DNA of 64,000 nt, taken from Paenibacillus phyllosphaerae (GTDB taxonomy: Bacteria > Bacillota > Bacilli > Paenibacillales > Paenibacillaceae). Positions 53,907 to 62,236 of this stretch are shown one piece after another (within the stretch, counting starts at the first letter, position 1; each line of letters starts with the position of its first letter). The notes under the pieces were generated by a model. That model was not told the DNA's origin and did no database searches. It saw only the letters and a program-made list of their open reading frames with translations. The position numbers and the translations under genes are program-made. Location of the stretch: the NCBI RefSeq assembly GCF_014192105.1, contig NZ_JACHXK010000017.1:112716-176715 (forward strand). The letters are read 5' to 3'.

Positions 53907-55103
53907 TCAAGCGCTGTTCTTCTGTACGTTGCGTCCTGTTCCTCCGCGGCGCGATCGGCTGAAGGAGAGACCGAGCGACAAGGCGGCCGTCACGGCAGCG
54001 ATGAATACACCTGCAGCGCCGATCCAACTGATCGCCAGCAGAGAAGTCTGTTCGACCACGATTCCGCCGATGCCTGCGCCGGCCGCCATGGCCAACTGCA
54101 GCACGGAGCTGTTCAGGCTAAGCATAATGCCGGAGGCTTCGGGGGCGAGCGAGAGCAGGTGGTATTGCTGCGTCGGACCCGACGACCAAGCCGCGAAAGA
54201 CCAGAGGACGAGCAGCGGGATCATCGCTGTCGCGGAATGCGCGAACAAGGAGAGCAGGATGAGTGCGAAGGCGTGAACGACCATCCCGCCGATCAACGTC
54301 CGCGGAACGCCGAACCGGTCGGTGCTGAAGCCGCCGAATTTGGACCCGATCAGACTGGCGATGCCAAATGCGAACAGGCCGGCGCTGACGCCTTGTTCCG
54401 TCATGCCCGTCACCTCGAGCAGGAAGGGGGAAATGTACGTGTAAGCAATGGCATAGCCCGCAATCCAGAAGAAGGTGATGGACAGGGCGATGACGATGCG
54501 CGGCTGGCTAAGGAGCGCCAACTGTTGCCGGATCGGTACCGGGGCTTCTCCGTCCGTGCGAGGGATGGTGTATGCGATGAGCAGCATCGCCAATAGGCCG
54601 AGTACGCCGATACCGGCGAAGATCATGCGCCAGTCATAGGAGGCGGCGATGACGCGGCCGAGCGGGACGCCGATGATGAGCGCGGTGCTGAAGCCCATGA
54701 CCAAGGTGGCGATCGCGCTGCCTTGACGGTCCGCCGGCGCAAGCTTGGAGGCGACGGTCAGCGCGGTGACGACGAAGACGCCAGTGCTAAGAGCGAGCAG
54801 AACGCGGGACCCGACCAGGAATTCGAAGCCGGGGAACAAGACGGTGACGCCATTGCCGACAACGAATAGCGCTAGCGCGTAGAGCAAGAGCTTGCGCCGC
54901 TCCATCCTAGCGGTGAATGCCATCAGGAACGGTGTGCCGAAAGCATAAGCCAAGGAGAATACCGTAATGAGCTGGCCTGCGGCCGATACGGACACGCCGA
55001 TATCGGCTGCCACTTTGTCGAGAATGCCGGCGATAATGAACTCTGATGTTCCGACCAGGAAGCTGACTGCAGCGAGCATGTAAATTTTCCATGCGTTGGA
55101 CAT
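53907..55103 (-). CDS. MFS transporter, AraJ/DHA1 type, ArsR-regulated
   Basis: A 398-residue 12-helix transporter of the arabinose-efflux-like DHA1 group (FLVGTSEFIIAGILDKVAAD, a conserved first-loop motif; SKFGGFSTDRFG in the second half). ATG 55103 has AAAGGAG ten bases upstream; GTG 55124 is an in-frame alternative. It lies downstream of an ArsR-type gene with a TATTTCTA/TAGAAATA operator between. The substrate is unknown. Confidence 0.9.
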   Translation of the reverse strand: MSNAWKIYMLAAVSFLVGTSEFIIAGILDKVAADIGVSVSAAGQLITVFSLAYAFGTPFLMAFTARMERRKLLLYALALFVVGNGVTVLFPGFEFLVGSRVLLALSTGVFVVTALTVASKLAPADRQGSAIATLVMGFSTALIIGVPLGRVIAASYDWRMIFAGIGVLGLLAMLLIAYTIPRTDGEAPVPIRQQLALLSQPRIVIALSITFFWIAGYAIAYTYISPFLLEVTGMTEQGVSAGLFAFGIASLIGSKFGGFSTDRFGVPRTLIGGMVVHAFALILLSLFAHSATAMIPLLVLWSFAAWSSGPTQQYHLLSLAPEASGIMLSLNSSVLQLAMAAGAGIGGIVVEQTSLLAISWIGAAGVFIAAVTAALSLGLSFSRSRRGGTGRNVQKNSA

Positions 55104-55138
55104 GTTACGGTTGCTCCTTTCCACACCCCATAATTCTA

Positions 55139-55160
55139 TATTTCTAAGTTTATAGAAATA
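55139..55160. promoter_or_regulatory. ArsR-type operator before the MFS gene
   Basis: TATTTCTA (55139-55146) and TAGAAATA (55153-55160) are perfect 8-bp arms with a 6-bp centre. A related site, GTTATTTCTATAAC, lies at 55478-55491 upstream of the ArsR gene. Confidence 0.6.
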
Positions 55161-55173
55161 ACAAACAAAAAAA

Positions 55174-55455
55174 TTACTCCAGCAGGAAAGGGGCGTACTT
55201 CACGGCAACTTCCCGATTGACGCTGTAGTAGATATACGTGCCGTCTTTGCGCATCTTCAATAAGCCGCTGTCCGTCAGCTGCTTAAGATGATGGGACAAG
55301 GTTGATCCCGCTACGGACTCCAGCTTGCTTCCGATGGCGGAGCAGCATAGATTCTGCTCCTCAGTCAGCAGCATCGCGATTTTGAGACGGGTCGGCTCGC
55401 CGAGCGCTTTATAAACTTTAACGGCTTGTTGTACATCTGTAGGAAGTTCGGTCAT
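55174..55455 (-). CDS. ArsR family repressor
   Basis: A 93-residue winged-helix regulator (YKALGEPTRLKIAMLL, STLSHHLKQLTDSGLLKMRK, GTYIYYSVNRE). It has CC in NLCCSAIG but not the classic ELCVCD metal site, so the inducer may not be arsenite. ATG 55455 has AAAGGTGAAG upstream; the longer version from 55515 is unlikely. It precedes the MFS gene on the same strand and probably represses it and itself. Confidence 0.9.
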   Translation of the reverse strand: MTELPTDVQQAVKVYKALGEPTRLKIAMLLTEEQNLCCSAIGSKLESVAGSTLSHHLKQLTDSGLLKMRKDGTYIYYSVNREVAVKYAPFLLE

Positions 55456-55477
55456 GGGCTTCACCTTTGCTAGGTTT

Positions 55478-55491
55478 GTTATTTCTATAAC
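55478..55491. promoter_or_regulatory. ArsR-type operator before the arsR-like gene
   Basis: GTTATTTCTATAAC has 5-bp arms and shares the core TATTTCTA with the site in front of the MFS gene. It suggests autoregulation. Confidence 0.45.
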
Positions 55492-55615
55492 GATGGAATT
55501 AAGATAACATAACACTGGATGGATGTAAATGGTAAAAATGAAAGGCTAGTCCGGATAGAAGCGGATCCAGCCCTCGCTTCACAGCACCGACCCGACAGCA
55601 GCCCGTAACGTCCCC

Positions 55616-56230
55616 TTACCCCTTATCCGAAGGTGGCAGATTCGGTTTCACCGTGGTTGGCCGCCAGTTGATGATCTTCACCAATTCCTGCTGCATGTAC
55701 TCGGGGGAATGCTTGAATCCGCTCTCCACCCAATGGAATACGAGCCCGAGCAAGGCATGGATGGAGAAGGTCGCCATGAGTTCCTCGTCGATTCCACGAT
55801 TCGGATAACTCAGTTCCTTCATGGAAATATTCTTTAATGCCATAAACATTCGTTCGCGCAAATGAGGCAGCACGTCGCTTTTCATCAATACGGTATAGAC
55901 GGACGCATGGTCGTGGAAGTGCTTGAACAGCATGACCGAGCTCGCGGGCAGCTCGTTAATATGGAACACTTCGACCTTCTCGTAAGGCGCGCGGTACGAC
56001 TGAAGCAGCTTCTCGATCAGGTCCGCGATCATGTCATCAAGGAGCGCCTCTTTGCTCTCGTAGTTGGCGTAGAAGGTGCCGCGGTTATAATTGGCGTGCT
56101 CTACAATCTCTGTAATAGAGATGGAAGCGAAGGGCTTCAGTGCCATGAGCGCCAGAAGCGATTCTTTCAGCGCGGCTCGGCTGCGGACGACGCGGCGGTC
56201 GAGTTTTGGTTCTTTCTCTTTGGGGGACAT
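55616..56230 (-). CDS. TetR/AcrR family regulator
   Basis: A 204-residue regulator with an N-terminal HTH (SISITEIVEHANYNRGTFYANYESKEALLDD) and a C-terminal domain of the TetR_C_7 kind common in Firmicute dehydrogenase-linked regulators (HFHDHASVYTVLM). It is divergent from the SDR gene at 56451 and likely controls it. Matching AGTGTnCAG/CTGTAC half-sites occur in the gap; that reading is weak. Confidence 0.9.
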   Translation of the reverse strand: MSPKEKEPKLDRRVVRSRAALKESLLALMALKPFASISITEIVEHANYNRGTFYANYESKEALLDDMIADLIEKLLQSYRAPYEKVEVFHINELPASSVMLFKHFHDHASVYTVLMKSDVLPHLRERMFMALKNISMKELSYPNRGIDEELMATFSIHALLGLVFHWVESGFKHSPEYMQQELVKIINWRPTTVKPNLPPSDKG

Positions 56231-56450
56231 AATTCACGGTCCTTTGTCAATTAGTGTACAGTTTCTCCGGATCTGTTCGTTACCTTACAAAAGCGGTGTT
56301 TTTACTGATTGTAATCCCTTTCACGCATTGATTATACTACAGCTAACAGATGTTCTGTACTGAACACTTGTTGGTTATTTCCTTTAGACAGCCGCAAGCA
56401 AAGCAGAGGCTGACCGCAAATATGAATCTTCTATTAATGGAGGAACTCAC

Positions 56451-57209
56451 ATGAAACTATCCGGTAAAGTAGCAGTCGTAACAGGCGCGGCATCTGGCAT
56501 GGGCAAAGCGATCGCCGAGTTGTTCGCGGCGGAAGGCGCATCGGTCGTTGTAGCCGATCTTCGTTTGGAGGCGGCGCAAGCGGTCGTATCCGGCATCGAA
56601 GCAAGCGGCGGCAAGGCGCTCGCGCTTGTGGCTAACGTTGCGAAGGAAGAAGACGTTCAATCGCTGATCGACGATACAGTAAAAGAATTCGGTACGGTCG
56701 ACATCCTCGTGAACAATGCCGGCATAATGGATAACTTCGTTCCGGCTGCCGATCTGACAGACGAGCTGTGGGAACGCGTCTTCGCCGTGAATACGACGGG
56801 CCCCATGCGCGCGATTCGCAAAGTACTGCCGATCTTCCTGGAGAAGAAGGGCGGGGTCATCGTTAACGTTGCTTCCGCAGGCGGTCTGTTCGGCTCCCGC
56901 GCCGGTGCCGCGTATACGGCAGCCAAGCACGCGGTTGTCGGTCTGACGAAGAACGTCGGCTTCCAGTACGCCAAGGAAGGCATCCGCTGTAACGCGATCG
57001 CGCCAGGCGGCGTGGCCACGAACATCAGCACGTCGATTAATGCGCCGAATCCGTTCGGCATGGAACGCGCCATGACCGGCATGGGCCTCAACCCGCGTAC
57101 GGGCGAGCCGGAAGAAATCGCGAAGGTTGCGCTATTCCTCGCTTCCGACGATTCCAGCTTCGTGAACGGAACGGTCGTTACGGCGGACGCAGGCTGGACG
57201 GCTTACTAA
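56451..57209 (+). CDS. Short-chain dehydrogenase/reductase (SDR)
   Basis: A 252-residue classical SDR. The cofactor site is VVTGAASGMGKAIAE (TGxxxGxG), and NNAG follows at about residue 86. The catalytic Ser is in NVASAGG, and the Tyr-Lys pair is in YTAAKHAVVGLT. The length is normal. Asp at the end of strand 2 (VVVADLR) favours NAD(H). The substrate is unknown. A TetR gene is divergent from it. Confidence 0.94.
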   Translation: MKLSGKVAVVTGAASGMGKAIAELFAAEGASVVVADLRLEAAQAVVSGIEASGGKALALVANVAKEEDVQSLIDDTVKEFGTVDILVNNAGIMDNFVPAADLTDELWERVFAVNTTGPMRAIRKVLPIFLEKKGGVIVNVASAGGLFGSRAGAAYTAAKHAVVGLTKNVGFQYAKEGIRCNAIAPGGVATNISTSINAPNPFGMERAMTGMGLNPRTGEPEEIAKVALFLASDDSSFVNGTVVTADAGWTAY

Positions 57210-57227
57210 GATTAAGCGCAAGCGAAT

Positions 57228-57272
57228 AGGGTCGTCTTCAAGTCATTCCATCGGCTTGGAGGCGGCCCTTTA
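57228..57272 (+). terminator. Terminator of the SDR gene
   Basis: The arms 57228-57242 and 57255-57269 pair with several G-U pairs and are followed by TTT. Confidence 0.6.
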
Positions 57273-57290
57273 TCATGTTTTTCGTTAGAG

Positions 57291-57324
57291 AACACTTTAT
57301 CCCGCGGGATGAAGTGTTTTTTGA
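57291..57324 (+). terminator. Second stem-loop terminator upstream of the ger operon
   Basis: The arms 57291-57304 and 57305-57318 form a nearly perfect stem around CCGCGG, followed by six T residues. It shields the ger operon from upstream transcription. Confidence 0.85.
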
Positions 57325-57448
57325 ATAGGAAGGCGTCAGCCGTTTTACCTCGTATGGCCATGGGCCTGTCGGCGTTTAAGACGGCCATGCATGATTTGCC
57401 ATGGGAGTAGCCACCCTATGAAGAAGGAACTGGATAAGGGTGGTTACC

Positions 57449-59008
57449 ATGTTTTATCGCAGCGGCAGGCGCAATAGCCGCCATCGCTATCAGCAAGGGA
57501 AGCACAAGAGACAACAGAACAATGATCGGGAAGCCATCCCGCTCGTGTCGAGCATCAATGCCAATCTTGACCGGATTGCCGGCATCCTGAAGGCACCGGA
57601 GGACCTCGTCGTACGGTCGTTCAAGATTGGCGTGAACCGGCATGCGTGCGCGATCATCTGTATCGATGGCCTCGTGGACAAAGCGCTCATCCAAAATCAA
57701 GTGATCGACCCCTTGCTGCACCATTTCACGGAGCAGCAGGTGGACTCGGCCAATAAGATTGCTACCCTCGTGGTGGATGAGGTGCTTACTTCGTTCGATA
57801 TTGGCGAGAACGAGACCTATGAAGACTCGATCGGTTCGCTGCTCAGCGGTGACAGCGTTCTGTTGATCGAAGGCCTTGCCACGGCAATTATCATCGGCAG
57901 CTCGGGCTGGAATAGCCGCAGCGTGGAAGAACCGCAGACAGAGTCGATCATCCGTGGACCGCGGGAGGGCTTCGTCGAGGATATCCGCACGAACACATCC
58001 CTTATCCGGCGCAGGCTGCGAGAACCCAATTTGCGGTTGATCACCTACAAGCTAGGGGAACGAGCCCGAAGAACCGTTGTCATGATGTACATTGAAGGCA
58101 TCGTTCATCCGGATCTGGTCGAGGAAGCGAAGCGGCGGATCGAAAGCATTGAGATCGATGACGTAGAAGGTTCGGGGACGATCGAGCAATGGATGTCGGA
58201 CAGCTTTCTCAGCCCCTTCCCGCTTATCGCCAATACCGAGCGTCCGGACAAGGTGACCGGCGGTCTGCTCCAGGGAAGGATCGGCATTCTCGTAGACGGG
58301 GATCCGTTCGCGCTCGTGCTGCCGATTACGTTCTCTTCTAATTTGCAATCGCCGGAGGACTATTATCAGAACTGGCTGATTGCGACGCTGACGCGCATTA
58401 TGCGATTAGGCGCGGCGTTTCTGGCGACCTTTCTGCCTGCGTTGTATATTTCCCTGCTGGAATTCCATCACGGTATGATTCCGTCGAAGCTGGCTTTTTC
58501 GATTGCCGGCGCAAGAGAAGGGGTGCCGTTCCCGGCCGTCGTCGAGGCGTTCATCATGGAGATTACGCTTGAACTGTTGAGGGAAGCCGGAATCCGGCTG
58601 CCGAAGCCGATCGGACAGACGATCGGTATCGTAGGCGGCCTCGTTATCGGGGAGGCGGCTGTTTCGGCAGGCATTGTCAGTCCGGTTATGGTCATCGTCG
58701 TTGCCGTAACCGCCATTTCGTCGTTCTCCTTCCCGTCGTATTCGTTTGCCATTTCCCTGCGCATGGTTCGGTTTGCGATTATGATCGCGGCCGCCTTTTT
58801 TGGCCTGTACGGCATTATCCTGTCGTACATTATGATCAATATTCACTTTGTGAATCTGTACAGCTTCGGTATCCCGTACTCTACGCCGTTCGCGCCGCTA
58901 TTCTGGGGCGACTGGAAGGATATCATACTGCGCGCCCCGGTTGAATATTTGAAAGACCGTCCACGTATGCTGCAGACGCGAGACAGTATACGAATGAAGC
59001 GAAAATAG
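57449..59008 (+). CDS. Spore germination receptor A subunit (GerA family)
   Basis: A 519-residue GerA/GerKA-type protein. A hydrophilic Arg/Gln-rich N-terminus and a cytosolic domain (about residues 35-290, with EGLATAIIIGSSGWNSR and FVEDIRTNTSLIRRRLR) precede about five membrane helices. IPSKLAFSIAGAREGVPFP and EAAVSAGIVSPVMVIVVAV are family signatures. It forms the nutrient receptor of the spore inner membrane with GerB and GerC. The start is placed at ATG 57449 after AAGGGTGG. Expression in the forespore (sigma-G) is expected, but I could not find a convincing promoter. Confidence 0.94.
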   Translation: MFYRSGRRNSRHRYQQGKHKRQQNNDREAIPLVSSINANLDRIAGILKAPEDLVVRSFKIGVNRHACAIICIDGLVDKALIQNQVIDPLLHHFTEQQVDSANKIATLVVDEVLTSFDIGENETYEDSIGSLLSGDSVLLIEGLATAIIIGSSGWNSRSVEEPQTESIIRGPREGFVEDIRTNTSLIRRRLREPNLRLITYKLGERARRTVVMMYIEGIVHPDLVEEAKRRIESIEIDDVEGSGTIEQWMSDSFLSPFPLIANTERPDKVTGGLLQGRIGILVDGDPFALVLPITFSSNLQSPEDYYQNWLIATLTRIMRLGAAFLATFLPALYISLLEFHHGMIPSKLAFSIAGAREGVPFPAVVEAFIMEITLELLREAGIRLPKPIGQTIGIVGGLVIGEAAVSAGIVSPVMVIVVAVTAISSFSFPSYSFAISLRMVRFAIMIAAAFFGLYGIILSYIMINIHFVNLYSFGIPYSTPFAPLFWGDWKDIILRAPVEYLKDRPRMLQTRDSIRMKRK

Positions 59009-59018
59009 TGGTGGTTCC

Positions 59019-60146
59019 ATGAGTAGGCGACAATACGACGATAACCGCATATCTGCCCCTGAGATGACGATTACCGTAACGTCCATGATTATCGGGGTAG
59101 GCATTCTGACGCTGCCCCGTGTGCTTGCGGGCACTACGGAATCTTCGGACGGGTGGATCTCCATCGCGCTGGCGGGCTGCTTTGGCATGCTGCTTGCGTT
59201 TATCCTCGGCAAATACGGGGTGTTGCTGGGGAACGAGACCTTCTACGATTTCATCGGCAAACTGATAACGAAGCCGATAGCGGCGGGGCTTATGATCGTT
59301 GTCATGTTTTATTATGCTATGTACGCCTCTTACGAGGTCAGGGCCATCGCCAACATTTCGAAAACCTATCTTTTCGAGCGCACGCCCTCGGAAGCCATTG
59401 GGCTTACGTTTCTGCTGATCGTATGCTACGCCGTCTCGGGATCGCGAATCGGCATCATCCGGCTCAATACCTTGTTCTTGCCGTTTGTCGTTGTCCTTAC
59501 GATGGTTGTTCTTTTCTTAAGCAATACTATTATCGTATGGCAGGAACTGAAGCCGGTTTTCGTCACCAAGCCGGGTCCTCTGTTGACAGGCGCGCAAGAG
59601 AGCGGGTTCACGATGCTCGGCTTCGAATCGATCCTTTTTTATTCGACGATGATGAAGCGGCCCAAGGATGCTCCGAAGGCAGCCGTCTTCGGCGTTGCCA
59701 TACCGGTCGTGCTGTATATGGGGATCTATCTGGCGTGCGTCGGTATTTTCTCGCAGGCCGGCCTCCAGGAGATCGGATACCCCGCAATCGAGCTGGCCAA
59801 GGAAGTGAAGATTCCCGGCGAGTTTTTCGAACGGATGGAATCGGTCTTTTTCACCATATGGATCATGACCATATTCAACTCCTGCACGATGGCTTTTGAC
59901 ATGGCGATGCACGCGGGTTACTCCGTCTTCAAGAAGGGCAAGCGGATCCATTGGGTGATTCTGCTGGCGCCTATCATCTATTACATCGGCATGATGCCGA
60001 AGAATGTCATCGCGTTCGCCAAATACGGTTCGTTCATTAGCTATATCGGATATGGCTTGATCATCCTCTTGGCGATCCTTTATCCGTTTGCGAAAAGGAA
60101 GGTGAAGCGTTCATGGGCAAGCGGATCCACGGGGGGAAATGCTTGA
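59019..60146 (+). CDS. Spore germination receptor B subunit (GerB family, APC fold)
   Basis: A 375-residue protein with about ten membrane helices of the amino-acid/polyamine transporter fold (ITVTSMIIGVGILTLPRVLA at the start). It is the ligand-binding subunit in characterised Ger receptors. Its C-terminus (KRKVKRSWASGSTGGNA) overlaps the gerC gene by 34 bases, which suggests coupled translation. Confidence 0.94.
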   Translation: MSRRQYDDNRISAPEMTITVTSMIIGVGILTLPRVLAGTTESSDGWISIALAGCFGMLLAFILGKYGVLLGNETFYDFIGKLITKPIAAGLMIVVMFYYAMYASYEVRAIANISKTYLFERTPSEAIGLTFLLIVCYAVSGSRIGIIRLNTLFLPFVVVLTMVVLFLSNTIIVWQELKPVFVTKPGPLLTGAQESGFTMLGFESILFYSTMMKRPKDAPKAAVFGVAIPVVLYMGIYLACVGIFSQAGLQEIGYPAIELAKEVKIPGEFFERMESVFFTIWIMTIFNSCTMAFDMAMHAGYSVFKKGKRIHWVILLAPIIYYIGMMPKNVIAFAKYGSFISYIGYGLIILLAILYPFAKRKVKRSWASGSTGGNA

Positions 60147-61309
60147 TCGCCGTCTGCGCCTTAACGCTGCTATCCGGTTGTTGGGATCGCGTGGAGATTG
60201 ACGAAAGGGGCTTCGTCACCGGCGTGGCGATTGACCTGGTCAAGAAGAAGGGGGAGGAAGCGAACGAAGAGTCTTCTGCTCAGCAATTTAAGGGAACCTA
60301 TCAGATCATTGTCCCTGCAGGTCTGCGGAGCGGGGGGAATGAAAGCGGAGGTGGAGGCGAGTCTTACTTTAATATCAGTGCGAGCGAGCGCTCCATCATG
60401 GCGCTTACCGCAAGGCTTGCAACGAAGACAAGCCGCACGCCCTACTTTGAGCATCTGGCGATTATCGTGTTATCCAAGGACGTCGTGAAAGGCAAATCGG
60501 CAGATTTGGCGGATCTGCTGGACTTCTTCCTTCGCGATAACGAGATGCGGCGGGATGTCAAAGTGCTCATTACGGACGGCAAGGCAAGCGACATCTTCAA
60601 TATTAAGTCCCAGAATGAAAAATATCCTCTCGCTTATATTGAATCGACGCTCAAGAATAACTTCAAGAGCAACTACATGCTGCCGCCATCGCGTATCGGC
60701 GACATTCATGAGCAGATTCTGAAGGACATCAGCTTCACGATTCAGAAAATCAGCCATTATGAAGACGGCATTTCGCTGGTCGGAGCGGCGCTGTTCGGCG
60801 GAGATCATGCTTTCGTGGGTTTTTTATCCGGCGAAGAGACGCAGGGGCTCAATTTTATGCGTCAGCAAATCAAGGGCGGCGTGGTTGAGACGCAGATGGA
60901 CGAGCAGATCGTTGATTTCGAGGTGGAGCGGGCAAAAAGCGAGATTCATGCCTATCCCGATGGCGACAGCTTCCGGTTTGTCATCAAGGTCAGAGCGGAA
61001 GGTGCGTTGGGCAAATCCATCCGAAATCTGGATGTTGCCAAGCTGAGTACCATTACTGCGATGGAGGAAGCGTTCGCCAAGAAAATCGAAGCGGTATGCT
61101 ACGAGACGATCACCGCCCTGCAGAAGGAATATAATACGGATGCGATCGGGCTGCTCTCCTATCTGAGGCAGAACCATTATCGCAGCTGGCTCAAGCTCAA
61201 GGACAATTGGGATGAAGGAGAGAATCTGTTCTCGGATGCGAAGATCGAAGTTCAGGCCAAGGTCAACATTCGCCGTCTCGGGAACATCAACCAAAGCGAG
61301 GGGGAGTAG
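60113..61309 (+). CDS. Spore germination receptor C subunit (GerC family lipoprotein)
   Basis: A 398-residue lipoprotein with signal LTLLSGCWDRVEIDERGFV; lipidation would be at the Cys of LSGC near residue 23, and CWDR is the family hallmark. Three soluble GerC domains follow on the outer side of the spore inner membrane. AAGGAAGGTGAAG precedes ATG. It follows gerB with an overlap. Confidence 0.94.
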   Translation: MGKRIHGGKCLIAVCALTLLSGCWDRVEIDERGFVTGVAIDLVKKKGEEANEESSAQQFKGTYQIIVPAGLRSGGNESGGGGESYFNISASERSIMALTARLATKTSRTPYFEHLAIIVLSKDVVKGKSADLADLLDFFLRDNEMRRDVKVLITDGKASDIFNIKSQNEKYPLAYIESTLKNNFKSNYMLPPSRIGDIHEQILKDISFTIQKISHYEDGISLVGAALFGGDHAFVGFLSGEETQGLNFMRQQIKGGVVETQMDEQIVDFEVERAKSEIHAYPDGDSFRFVIKVRAEGALGKSIRNLDVAKLSTITAMEEAFAKKIEAVCYETITALQKEYNTDAIGLLSYLRQNHYRSWLKLKDNWDEGENLFSDAKIEVQAKVNIRRLGNINQSEGE

Positions 61310-61312
61310 AGC

Positions 61313-61468
61313 GTGCTCGAGAAGCTGGCAGGGTTCGTTCCGTCCGGCAGCGTATTCTTCTGTACGATTTTAGCCGGGGCGATTCCCTTTCTGATCTACC
61401 AATACAACCAACGGCTGCATAAGAATGGAGACCCGCCATGGAAGGAGAAGGATCAGGAGTCGCCATAA
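61313..61468 (+). CDS. Small single-helix membrane protein at the end of the ger operon
   Basis: A 51-residue protein starting at GTG 61313, six bases after a GGGGAG site that overlaps the end of gerC. It has one hydrophobic helix (VFFCTILAGAIPFLIYQY) and a charged tail ending EKDQESP. Small D-type subunits encoded with GerA operons in other Bacilli modulate receptor activity; they usually have two helices. Position and size suggest a similar role here. The next stem-loop closes the operon after it. Confidence 0.65.
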   Translation: MLEKLAGFVPSGSVFFCTILAGAIPFLIYQYNQRLHKNGDPPWKEKDQESP

Positions 61469-61504
61469 CGCTCAAGCGGTGCAGACACCGCATCTATCAT
61501 AAAA

Positions 61505-61540
61505 AGCCGATCCAAGCGCTAGGCTAAGATCGGCTCTTCC
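61505..61540. terminator. Terminator of the ger operon
   Basis: AGCCGATC (61505-61512) pairs with GATCGGCT (61528-61535) and is flanked by a T-rich stretch on the right and five A residues on the left, so it can act on both strands. Confidence 0.75.
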
Positions 61541-61596
61541 TATTGCAGGGGCTATCAGCATGCTTGTGGCGGCTGATTAACTTAGTACGTAATTAC

Positions 61597-62010
61597 TTAC
61601 GCTTGAGCCGCAGCTTCATGTGGCGTCGTCACTTGCCACAGCACGCCGAATTTGTCCTCGATGACCCCGAACAGCGAACCCCAGAATTGCTTCTTCAGCG
61701 GATCTTTCACGTTGCCGCCATCCGCAAGCTTATCGAATGCTTCATGGGCTGCCTCATCGGTTGCGAACTCTAAGCTAAGGTGCATGCCGGTTCCGCGCGT
61801 AATCGGACCGAACGGCGAGTCGGACATGAAGAACTGAATGCCGCCGGCGATGAAGCTCATATGCATAACTTTATCCTTAACCGCTTCAGGCGTGCCCGGC
61901 GTTTGGCCGAACGTCATAAGGCTTTGGATCTCCCCGCCCAGTGCTTGCGTGTAGAATTCGGCTTGAGCCCGAGCATCCTCGGAAAAAATATAAGGTGTTA
62001 ATTTCGCCAT
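61597..62010 (-). CDS. VOC family protein (PhnB-like)
   Basis: A 137-residue single-domain VOC/glyoxalase-fold protein (LTPYIFSEDARAQAEFYTQALGG at the start; QFFMSDSPFG; QFWGSLFGVIEDKFGVLWQV at the end). These are the motifs of PhnB/YjdN-type proteins. ATG 62010 is preferred over longer versions. The ribosome site is weak. Activity is unknown; many such proteins lack an assigned substrate. Confidence 0.9.
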   Translation of the reverse strand: MAKLTPYIFSEDARAQAEFYTQALGGEIQSLMTFGQTPGTPEAVKDKVMHMSFIAGGIQFFMSDSPFGPITRGTGMHLSLEFATDEAAHEAFDKLADGGNVKDPLKKQFWGSLFGVIEDKFGVLWQVTTPHEAAAQA

Positions 62011-62236
62011 TCTTACATCAACGTCCCTTCGTAATGGGTTTTGAAGCCTTACCTGTCTGTGGCTACATTGTAGCATGGCCAGGAATCGCACATTTCTTAT
62101 CGATTGCGCTCTTTGTTTTCTTCATTGGCGTGCTTGCCTGCAACTTCCTTTTTATTGAAAACGTCGGTAATTGTACGGGGCGATTGTTCTGATCGTACCT
62201 GCGATTAAGGCGTAAGCACGAGAAGGAGACTAGTGA

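Noticed and set aside
889..55103. The five MFS genes as one resistance island
   Set aside because: They are spread over 54 kb, belong to different subfamilies, have separate regulators, and show no mobile element or repeat boundaries.
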